Shown here one piece after another: positions 1-5,269 of a stretch of DNA of 7,301 nucleotides. The notes under the pieces were generated by a model that made no database searches, was not told where the DNA came from, and saw only the letters and a list, made by a program, of their open reading frames with translations. Source of the DNA: an uncultured bacterium (GTDB taxonomy: Bacteria; Actinomycetota; Coriobacteriia; Coriobacteriales; Coriobacteriaceae); NCBI GenBank assembly GCA_905214905.1, contig CAJMNK010000082.1:1-7301 (forward strand), written 5' to 3'. The position numbers and the translations under genes are program-made. Each line of letters starts with the position of its first letter. Positions within the stretch are counted from its first letter, which is position 1.

Positions 1-175
1 TGAGCTCGTCCCAGGTGCCGCCGACGCCCATCAGGAACACGGCGTCGTAGCCCTCGTCGGCGACCTTGTCGGCGAGCGCGGTCATCTTCTTGCCGGTCTC
101 GTAGACGTTCTTGCCGTCCTCGACGTAGCCCTCCTGGCTAAAGTGCATGATCTCGATCTTCTCGGTTTCCTTCAT
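1..175 (-). CDS. SIS-domain sugar-phosphate enzyme, N-terminal part (runs off window)
   Basis: Only the first 58 residues are visible; the gene continues beyond the left edge. The start is the ATG at 175-173, with a purine-rich AAAGGAAAAG stretch just upstream as ribosome binding site. A polar N-terminal helical stretch (residues 1-42) leads into a hydrophobic strand followed by a glycine turn, FLMGVGGTWDEL (residues 47-58). This matches the first beta strand and phosphate-binding loop of SIS (sugar isomerase) domains, where FrlB-type deglycases and GlmS-type isomerases carry a Gly-rich/Ser loop. I infer a cytosolic enzyme acting on a phosphorylated sugar or glycated amino acid delivered by the neighbouring PTS. 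The gene has its own promoter (223-266), of the same design as that of the EIIC copy A unit. The exact substrate cannot be read from this fragment. Codons are strongly C/G-ending, suggesting good expression. Confidence 0.72.
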   Translation of the reverse strand, partial: MKETEKIEIMHFSQEGYVEDGKNVYETGKKMTALADKVADEGYDAVFLMGVGGTWDEL

Positions 176-196
176 GGCTTTTCCTTTCTGTCCTGC

Positions 197-217
197 ACGC
201 GAATCTATACATCGCGT
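197..217 (-). other. Leader hairpin in front of the SIS gene
   Basis: ACGCGA (197-202) and TCGCGT (212-217) form a perfect 6-bp inverted repeat with a 9-nt loop. It lies between the predicted -10 box (233-238) and the ATG at 175, so it would fold near the 5' end of the mRNA. There is no T-run after it, so it is not an intrinsic terminator. It may protect the 5' end of the message or be a protein-binding site. Confidence 0.4.
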
Positions 218-222
218 TTCTT

Positions 223-266
223 TTCGATACCAATTATAGACATACACCTAACGTGTTTTTAATACC
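223..266 (-). promoter_or_regulatory. Promoter with paired GGTAT elements, upstream of SIS gene
   Basis: On the minus strand there is a perfect TATAAT -10 box (238-233), with TTAAAA (262-257) at 18-bp spacing as a weak -35. Two direct elements flank it: GGTATTAAA (266-258) overlaps the -35, and TTGGTATCGAA (233-223) lies just after the -10. The same arrangement with identical spacing (19 bp from GGTATTAAA to TATAAT) occurs at 3375-3418, while the spacer sequences differ. GGTAT-type half sites are typical of GntR/HutC-family operators, so a repressor that responds to the PTS substrate is a reasonable inference. The predicted transcription start is near 226, giving a leader of about 50 nt. No clear terminator for the upstream MFS gene was found in 267-345. 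Confidence 0.62.
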
Positions 267-345
267 ACTTTTCAATCTGTTCCAATCCTCGGTGAACGGT
301 CGAGATTCTCTGGTGAGTGGTCTTAAATTAGAATTTGATGTATAG

Positions 346-1560
346 CTAACGCCCCTGGCGTCTCCCTTGTGTGACAAAGAACAGCGTTCCTACCAGCGCA
401 ATAATGGTCGATGCCCCAAACAATACCGTCTGGACGCCCAAAGCCTCCGCCAAAAACGGAGCCGCCAGCAGCGGCACCACGCCGGCGCTCATCAGGCCAA
501 AACGCACAAAGCCGGTAATGCGCCCCAGGTATTTGATGTCGGCGCGCTCCTGAATCAAGATCATCTGCAGCGGCTCCAGGAACCCCCAGGCCAGACCGTT
601 AATCGCCTGACCGACAATCGCGACCCCCAGCATATCGGTGCCCACGTACACCATGGACCCAATGCCCACGGCCATGAGCGCGCCGAGCAGCAATCGCAGG
701 TTGACATGGCGAGCAGAAAGCTTGGTCAGGATGAACGCACCCACCGAGGAAGTGAGGCCCACGACCGAGGACAGCCAGCCCAGCCAGACGATATCCACGT
801 TGAGCACATCGCGGTAGAACAACGACTCCAGCGAATCGAACGCGCCGAACGCAAAGAAACCCAAAAAGCCCGAGATAAAGATGAGGCGCAAGTCGTGGTC
901 GCGAAACGTAAGTCGCGCACCCTCGGCCATACCGCCCAGAATACCGCCCTTCGGCTTCTCCCCTTTTGCGGGAGCAACACACTCATGACAGCCCAAGGAG
1001 AGTACGGCCGCCACACCCATCATGCCCGCCATGAGCAGATAGACTGATTGCGTGGCAAAACAGCTCACGATGGCACCGCCGAGCAGCGGGCCAGCGGTAT
1101 AGGCGATATTGCTGTAGAACACCATGAGACCGTTCACGCGGGTACGGCCCTCGGTGGTCGACTCTAGGTATCCCGGAAACGCATGCGTGCAGGTGTTGAT
1201 AAAACCGCCCGCAAGTCCCAAGACACACGCGGCAAACACAAGCCCGGGGACAGACAACGGCGCCAACCCCACGCCAAGCGAAAGCACCGCCGTAATCACG
1301 CACGTCACAAACGACGTCCGGCGCGGTCCAAAGCGGTCGATGACCGAGCCCGACACCATATTGCCCGCCGACGTCATAAGATTGCGTACGAGCGTAATGG
1401 CAGCAACCAAAAAGGCCGTGCCAGCCAAATCATACGTCGCCGCGCCGATAAGCCCTAAAAAGTACACCGCGTTGTTGGCGCACCATTGCAGGGACTCAAT
1501 AAGAATCAGCCTGACCTCTGCCGGCGTCAGGCGCATTGCTTCGCGATCCTTCGCGAACAT
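346..1560 (-). CDS. Major facilitator superfamily (MFS) transporter
   Basis: This is a 404-residue polytopic membrane protein of the usual MFS size, with about 12 hydrophobic segments in two halves and a cytoplasmic loop near residues 190-215. Residues 71-81, GSVIDRFGPRR, are the family's motif A (GxxxDRxGRR) between helices 2 and 3. The start is the ATG at 1560-1558, preceded by GAGGGAG at about 6-nt spacing. The frame stays open further upstream, but that stretch only reads across the EIID gene in the wrong frame. It lies 92 bp downstream of EIID copy A with a stem-loop in the gap and no clear promoter, so it is probably read from the EIIC-EIID unit. Its substrate is unknown. In this context it might export a product or by-product of sugar-phosphate catabolism, but a drug- or sugar-type transporter is equally possible from sequence alone. 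Confidence 0.9.
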   Translation of the reverse strand: MFAKDREAMRLTPAEVRLILIESLQWCANNAVYFLGLIGAATYDLAGTAFLVAAITLVRNLMTSAGNMVSGSVIDRFGPRRTSFVTCVITAVLSLGVGLAPLSVPGLVFAACVLGLAGGFINTCTHAFPGYLESTTEGRTRVNGLMVFYSNIAYTAGPLLGGAIVSCFATQSVYLLMAGMMGVAAVLSLGCHECVAPAKGEKPKGGILGGMAEGARLTFRDHDLRLIFISGFLGFFAFGAFDSLESLFYRDVLNVDIVWLGWLSSVVGLTSSVGAFILTKLSARHVNLRLLLGALMAVGIGSMVYVGTDMLGVAIVGQAINGLAWGFLEPLQMILIQERADIKYLGRITGFVRFGLMSAGVVPLLAAPFLAEALGVQTVLFGASTIIALVGTLFFVTQGRRQGR

Positions 1561-1579
1561 ACGAACTCCCTCTATACAA

Positions 1580-1619
1580 GTAAGGGGATGGAGGGCATAG
1601 GCCCGCTCCATCCCCTTAC
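1580..1619 (-). other. 14-bp stem-loop between EIID copy A and MFS gene
   Basis: GTAAGGGGATGGAG (1580-1593) is perfectly complementary to CTCCATCCCCTTAC (1606-1619), with a 12-nt loop. The bases that follow on the transcribed strand read TTGTATAGAGGG and contain no T-run, so this is at best a weak terminator. The MFS ribosome binding site follows immediately (1573-1566). The most likely roles are partial termination that lowers MFS expression, or protection of the EIIC-EIID message from 3' decay. The equivalent place after EIID copy B carries a quite different, canonical terminator. Confidence 0.7.
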
Positions 1620-1652
1620 CAGGTTGCAATGACAGTCTATGCAGCCGGGCCC

Positions 1653-2477
1653 TTACGCCAGCACGCCGAAGAACGCGCCGACGATGCCCACGACCATGGT
1701 GGCAACGATCAGCACCATGGGGTTGATCTTCTTGGACAGCAGCCAGTAGTACAGCCAGAAGGCGAGCATGCCGAGCATGCCGGGCATGATGCCGTCCAGG
1801 ATGTCCTGGAGGGTCTGGGCGTCCTCGCCCGAGCCGATGGCCACCGGGATGCTGGCCCAGAACATGTCCTTGCACATGGCGCCCACGACCATGACGCCCA
1901 CGATGCCCACGCAGGTCATGATCTTCTGCATGAGGCCGGTCCTCTGGGCCTCGTCCAGGAAGCCCACGCCCAGCTCGTAGCCCTTGACGGCGCCCCAGAC
2001 GCGCAGCGCGAAGCCGGGGACGTTGTAGATGAGCAGGAAGGCGATGGGGCCGAAGGGGTTGCCGGCCTGGCACAGGCTGATGCCCACCGCGGCGGCGACC
2101 ACGCGCAGCGTCGACAGGAAGATGGAGTCGCCGATGCCGGACAGCGGGCCCATGAGGGCGGCCTTGACGTCGTTGACGCTCTCGGGCTCGATCTCGCCGC
2201 GGGCGACCTTCTCCTCCATGGCCATCGCGATGCCGCCGACGAACGGGGCGAACTGGACGGTGATGTTGAAGAACGCGCAGTGGCGGTGCAGGGCCTCGGC
2301 GTAGTCGTCGGGGCGGCCGGCGTAGATCTTCTTGAGCATGTTGGCGACCATCAGGCAGAAGGCGATGTTCATCTGCTTGTAGTAGGTCCAGGAGAACTCC
2401 ATGCCCAGGGCGCCGACGTTGACGGCGCTCCTGACGAGGTCGGAGCGCGTGATCTTGTTCTCGGGACTAGAAGTCAT
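1653..2477 (-). CDS. PTS mannose-family EIID component, copy A
   Basis: This 274-residue membrane protein pairs with EIIC to form the sugar channel of mannose-type PTS permeases. It has the family hallmark MGPLSGIGDS (residues 109-118), the upstream H-x-x-FFN segment (residues 66-71), and a hydrophobic C-terminal part with FWLYYWLLSKKINP (residues 240-253). The chosen start is the ATG at 2477-2475, giving MTSSPENKIT. GAAGGGG (2493-2487) lies 9 nt upstream of it, whereas the alternative ATG at 2486 directly abuts that motif. The gene overlaps the end of EIIC copy A by 11 bp, so translation of the two is probably coupled. The sequence is identical to EIID copy B. Codons are almost all C/G-ending, more so than in the neighbouring EamA and MFS genes. 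Confidence 0.95.
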   Translation of the reverse strand: MTSSPENKITRSDLVRSAVNVGALGMEFSWTYYKQMNIAFCLMVANMLKKIYAGRPDDYAEALHRHCAFFNITVQFAPFVGGIAMAMEEKVARGEIEPESVNDVKAALMGPLSGIGDSIFLSTLRVVAAAVGISLCQAGNPFGPIAFLLIYNVPGFALRVWGAVKGYELGVGFLDEAQRTGLMQKIMTCVGIVGVMVVGAMCKDMFWASIPVAIGSGEDAQTLQDILDGIMPGMLGMLAFWLYYWLLSKKINPMVLIVATMVVGIVGAFFGVLA

Positions 2478-3240
2478 CGTCCTCATCCCCTTCCGCGGAG
2501 AGCTGGGGCTGGGCTCCGCCCAGGCCGAGCAGGTCGAACTTGTCGATGCCGATGATGATGGCGATCAGGGCGACGCCCAGGACGGGCACGTTGGCGTAGG
2601 AGCACAGCAGGAAGCCCAGGAAGTAGAAGGGCACGAGCTGCTTGGTGAGCACCAGGCGGCCGAGCATGGCGAAGCCCATGGCCGGCAGGATGTTGGCGGC
2701 AACGCCAAAGCCAGCAAGGACAAAGGGCGGGATGAAGTCGAGCATGCCCTGGATGGCGTCAGCACCCAGATAGAACGACAGCGAGCACAGCAGGAACGCC
2801 ATGATGACACCGGTGGAACCGATCAGGAAGTGCATTGCATAGACACCCTTAAGGTTGCCCTGGCCGGAGAAGACATCAGCGCGGTCAACCAGGATCGGCA
2901 GGGCGGCGTTGAGGATGTTCTTGATGGCAAGGCACAGCGTGGCGATGGGCATAGCGAGCGCGATGGCTGCCTCGGTACCCTGACCGAGCTGTATGGCAAA
3001 CGCGCAGGCGAGTACGCCGCCGATCGTCTCATCAGGCGGCACGTAGGCGCCGATGGAGATCGAGCCCATGAACAGCAGCTCCAGGCTGGCGCCAACGGCA
3101 AGGCCAGTCTGCAGGTCCCCCAGCACCAGGCCCACGAGCGGGCACAGGACGATGGGGCGGAACGCGTAGAGGGTGCCGAGCTGGTAGTCGAGGCATCCAA
3201 ACGCTCCGACTAAGCCGACGAGGATTGCTTGGACAAGCAT
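2467..3240 (-). CDS. PTS mannose-family EIIC component, copy A (no linked EIIA/EIIB)
   Basis: This 257-residue polytopic protein is the EIIC channel subunit of the mannose/sorbose PTS family. Family features include the membrane segment around residues 26-60, the PPDETIGG loop (residues 68-75), and hydrophobic helices to about residue 232. The tail (247-257) is acidic and ends GDEDDDF. The start is the ATG at 3240-3238, with a strong GGGAGGA site about 4 nt upstream; the in-frame extension beyond it lacks a comparable site. The first 23 residues differ from copy B at seven positions (3, 8, 11, 12, 16, 17, 19), and the rest is identical. It is the first gene after the promoter at 3375-3418 and is followed by EIID and then MFS. 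This unit has no EIIA or EIIB, so the permease probably uses those from the neighbouring operon. Confidence 0.95.
   Translation of the reverse strand: MLVQAILVGLVGAFGCLDYQLGTLYAFRPIVLCPLVGLVLGDLQTGLAVGASLELLFMGSISIGAYVPPDETIGGVLACAFAIQLGQGTEAAIALAMPIATLCLAIKNILNAALPILVDRADVFSGQGNLKGVYAMHFLIGSTGVIMAFLLCSLSFYLGADAIQGMLDFIPPFVLAGFGVAANILPAMGFAMLGRLVLTKQLVPFYFLGFLLCSYANVPVLGVALIAIIIGIDKFDLLGLGGAQPQLSAEGDEDDDF
2487..2493 (-). promoter_or_regulatory. Ribosome binding site of EIID copy A inside EIIC
   Basis: GAAGGGG on the minus strand lies within the codons for the acidic tail of EIIC, 9 nt before the ATG at 2477. It decides between the two candidate EIID starts (2486 and 2477) in favour of the second. 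Confidence 0.65.
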
Positions 3241-3374
3241 AATTCCTCCCAATAAGGAATCTCGAACCGTCGTCCCTCCCGTCGCGCGCGTTGTTGATAT
3301 CAATTCCGGGAGTTCGATTACACGGCTCGAAGCGTACCTGGTGTGCTGCTAACACCCATGCCAGGCACAAATGA
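3241..3374 (-). other. Untranslated leader of the EIIC copy A unit
   Basis: This is about 135 nt between the predicted transcription start (near 3378) and the EIIC start, with no credible ORF. It contains the short inverted elements CCTGG/CCAGG around 3340-3365 and a 10-bp palindrome TTGATATCAA (3294-3303). ATTCC/GGAAT (3242-3246 and 3256-3260) could fold over part of the EIIC ribosome binding site. None is long enough to be called a riboswitch. The leader is much longer than that of the SIS gene, which has the same promoter type. Confidence 0.4.
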
Positions 3375-3418
3375 TTTGATACCAATTATAGGTATGCAGG
3401 TTCTTACTATTTAATACC
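3375..3418 (-). promoter_or_regulatory. Promoter with paired GGTAT elements, upstream of EIIC copy A
   Basis: On the minus strand the -10 box is TATAAT (3390-3385) with a weak -35, TTAAAT (3414-3409), at 18-bp spacing. GGTATTAAA (3418-3410) overlaps the -35 and TTGGTATCAAA (3385-3375) follows the -10. In this copy ATACC (3379-3383) and GGTAT (3391-3395) also form an inverted repeat centred on the -10 box, a natural repressor position. The element matches the promoter at 223-266 in sequence and spacing. It sits 47 bp downstream of the EamA stop codon and separates the EIICD-MFS unit from the EamA gene. Confidence 0.65.
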
Positions 3419-3465
3419 ACTCGCTCAGCGGGGTGTTTTTTACCGTAAACGGCAGACGTATCCCA

Positions 3466-4356
3466 TCAGGCGCGCTCTTTGTTTCGATGGCGGACAAGCG
3501 CCACCAGAAAGCCATCGCCAAAGGCATCGTATGCCAAGTTGCCTACAATCACCAAAACGATAATCGCCGCGCCCAAAAACTCGTTCCAGCGAAAGACCTC
3601 GCCAAAGAGGAGCGCCGACCAGCAGGGAGCGAGCACGACCTCACTCATGCAGACCAAGTTGGCCGCAAACGCGTTGGTGCGCGCAATCCCCTTGGCATAC
3701 AGCACGCTCGCAAGGCCACTGCAAAATAGGCCATGCACCAGCATGAGCCCCCACTCAAATGGCCTCACGGAGTCTAGGGCGCCGGCAAAATAGACGATCG
3801 GCAGCATCGAGATACCGCAGGAGATGAGCGAGGACACCATGGGCGACGCATCGGAGCGAGAGTTCAAAAAGAAACACAGCCCAAAGGTGGCGCCCGAAAT
3901 GATGGCAAGCAGGTTGCCGAGCATGCCCTCGGCACTCAAATCACCTAAAAAGAAAAGTCCCATACCCGTAAAAGCAACCACCACGGAGGCGATTTTCGCA
4001 GGCGAAGGCAACGTGTGAGTTGCGAGCGATTGATACACAATAACGAAAATCATCGAGGTGTACTGCAGGACGATCGCGTTGCCGACCGTCGTGAGCTGGT
4101 TGGCAAAGTTAAACGTGGTGCCCGTCACGAAGTTGCAGACGGCCACAAGGACAATAAGACGGCTGACGCGGAGGACAGGCCTGCCGACGAGCAGGATAAA
4201 GAGTGCCATAAATATTGCCGTGACGGCACCGATCAAAAGAGCTGACTGCGAATTGGCGTGAACGAGGATGCCGATAAAGCTCCACAAGAGCGCCGTGCCA
4301 AATAGATACATCGCTCCGCTCACGCCATTGTCGGGTGGATTGTCAGATCGAATCAC
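3466..4356 (-). CDS. EamA-type drug/metabolite transporter (DMT superfamily)
   Basis: This is a 296-residue membrane protein with about ten hydrophobic segments arranged as two EamA repeats (roughly residues 15-138 and 145-277), the usual length and plan for DMT exporters. The second repeat ends with the family-like stretch SEVVLAPCWSALLFGE (238-253) followed by LGAAIIVLVIVGN (261-273). The start is a GTG at 4356-4354, chosen because a perfect GGAGGT lies 5 nt upstream. The in-frame ATG at 4311 has only a poorly spaced GGAG, and longer extensions run through the terminator. DMT proteins commonly export amino acids or other metabolites. Sitting between two PTS units, it could discharge an amino acid released from a glycated substrate, but that is inference. 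No separate promoter is obvious, because the PTS terminator lies about 25 bp upstream. Confidence 0.9.
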   Translation of the reverse strand: MIRSDNPPDNGVSGAMYLFGTALLWSFIGILVHANSQSALLIGAVTAIFMALFILLVGRPVLRVSRLIVLVAVCNFVTGTTFNFANQLTTVGNAIVLQYTSMIFVIVYQSLATHTLPSPAKIASVVVAFTGMGLFFLGDLSAEGMLGNLLAIISGATFGLCFFLNSRSDASPMVSSLISCGISMLPIVYFAGALDSVRPFEWGLMLVHGLFCSGLASVLYAKGIARTNAFAANLVCMSEVVLAPCWSALLFGEVFRWNEFLGAAIIVLVIVGNLAYDAFGDGFLVALVRHRNKERA

Positions 4357-4361
4357 GAAGC

Positions 4362-4367
4362 ACCTCC
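4362..4367 (-). promoter_or_regulatory. Ribosome binding site fixing the GTG start of the EamA gene
   Basis: GGAGGT on the minus strand, 5 nt before the GTG at 4356. It is one of the strongest Shine-Dalgarno matches in the window and sets the start upstream of the first in-frame ATG (4311). Confidence 0.8.
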
Positions 4368-4380
4368 AGCTAGCTTTCGG

Positions 4381-4415
4381 TAATAAAAAACGGCGACCGC
4401 AATGGGTCGCCGTTT
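4381..4415 (-). terminator. Intrinsic terminator of the SIS-EIIABCD operon
   Basis: On the minus strand an 11-bp perfect stem (arms 4405-4415 and 4388-4398; core GGTCGCCG) encloses a 6-nt loop (4399-4404). It runs into TTTTTTATTA (4390-4381). It begins 29 bp after the EIID copy B stop codon, which is standard placement. On the plus strand the tail is not T-rich, so it is one-directional. It also lies immediately before the EamA gene, whose transcription must come from read-through or an unrecognised promoter. Confidence 0.9.
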
Positions 4416-4444
4416 CCCTTGGGGGCAGATAATAGGCCGGGCCC

Positions 4445-5269
4445 TTACGCCAGCACGCCGAAGAACGCGCCGACGATGCCCACGACCATGGTGGCAACGA
4501 TCAGCACCATGGGGTTGATCTTCTTGGACAGCAGCCAGTAGTACAGCCAGAAGGCGAGCATGCCGAGCATGCCGGGCATGATGCCGTCCAGGATGTCCTG
4601 GAGGGTCTGGGCGTCCTCGCCCGAGCCGATGGCCACCGGGATGCTGGCCCAGAACATGTCCTTGCACATGGCGCCCACGACCATGACGCCCACGATGCCC
4701 ACGCAGGTCATGATCTTCTGCATGAGGCCGGTCCTCTGGGCCTCGTCCAGGAAGCCCACGCCCAGCTCGTAGCCCTTGACGGCGCCCCAGACGCGCAGCG
4801 CGAAGCCGGGGACGTTGTAGATGAGCAGGAAGGCGATGGGGCCGAAGGGGTTGCCGGCCTGGCACAGGCTGATGCCCACCGCGGCGGCGACCACGCGCAG
4901 CGTCGACAGGAAGATGGAGTCGCCGATGCCGGACAGCGGGCCCATGAGGGCGGCCTTGACGTCGTTGACGCTCTCGGGCTCGATCTCGCCGCGGGCGACC
5001 TTCTCCTCCATGGCCATCGCGATGCCGCCGACGAACGGGGCGAACTGGACGGTGATGTTGAAGAACGCGCAGTGGCGGTGCAGGGCCTCGGCGTAGTCGT
5101 CGGGGCGGCCGGCGTAGATCTTCTTGAGCATGTTGGCGACCATCAGGCAGAAGGCGATGTTCATCTGCTTGTAGTAGGTCCAGGAGAACTCCATGCCCAG
5201 GGCGCCGACGTTGACGGCGCTCCTGACGAGGTCGGAGCGCGTGATCTTGTTCTCGGGACTAGAAGTCAT
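4445..5269 (-). CDS. PTS mannose-family EIID component, copy B
   Basis: This is the last PTS gene of the complete SIS-EIIA-EIIB-EIIC-EIID operon and is identical to the product of copy A (274 residues, MGPLSGIGDS at 109-118). With EIIC it forms the membrane complex that binds and moves the sugar while EIIB phosphorylates it. The start at 5269-5267 is preferred because GAAGGGG (5285-5279) lies 9 nt upstream; an ATG nine bases earlier (5278) is too close to that site. It overlaps EIIC by 11 bp. A canonical terminator follows 29 bp after the stop codon, unlike copy A, where transcription probably continues into an MFS gene. Confidence 0.95.
   Translation of the reverse strand: MTSSPENKITRSDLVRSAVNVGALGMEFSWTYYKQMNIAFCLMVANMLKKIYAGRPDDYAEALHRHCAFFNITVQFAPFVGGIAMAMEEKVARGEIEPESVNDVKAALMGPLSGIGDSIFLSTLRVVAAAVGISLCQAGNPFGPIAFLLIYNVPGFALRVWGAVKGYELGVGFLDEAQRTGLMQKIMTCVGIVGVMVVGAMCKDMFWASIPVAIGSGEDAQTLQDILDGIMPGMLGMLAFWLYYWLLSKKINPMVLIVATMVVGIVGAFFGVLA

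Larger units (their letters stand above)
1644..3171. repeat. Copy A of 1528-bp identical direct repeat
   Basis: This block matches 4436-5963 at every base I compared, in the same orientation, at a fixed offset of 2792 bp. It runs from just downstream of the EIID stop codon to codon 24 of EIIC. Identity stops abruptly at both ends: outside 1644 there is no similarity, and beyond 3171 the two EIIC genes drop to about 74% identity. There is no transposase, terminal inverted repeat or target-site duplication at the ends. Confidence 0.95.

Noticed and set aside
267..345. Terminator after the MFS gene
   Set aside because: I looked for a stem followed by a T-run on the minus strand and found only a short AT-rich inverted repeat (AAATT/AATTT).
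1561..2073. In-frame extension of the MFS gene upstream to 2073
   Set aside because: It crosses the hairpin and reads EIID in the wrong frame, giving an Arg/His/Gly-rich nonsense sequence. The ATG at 1560 has a good ribosome binding site.
3241..3303. In-frame extension of EIIC copy A to 3303
   Set aside because: The ATG at 3240 has a strong Shine-Dalgarno site and gives the same 257-residue length as copy B.
3294..3303. TTGATATCAA palindrome as a third operator
   Set aside because: It resembles the TTGATACCAA elements only loosely, and a 10-bp palindrome may occur by chance; no second instance supports it.
4357..4497. In-frame extension of the EamA gene upstream to 4497
   Set aside because: It would run through the terminator and the end of EIID. 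The GTG at 4356 has a perfect GGAGGT 5 nt upstream.
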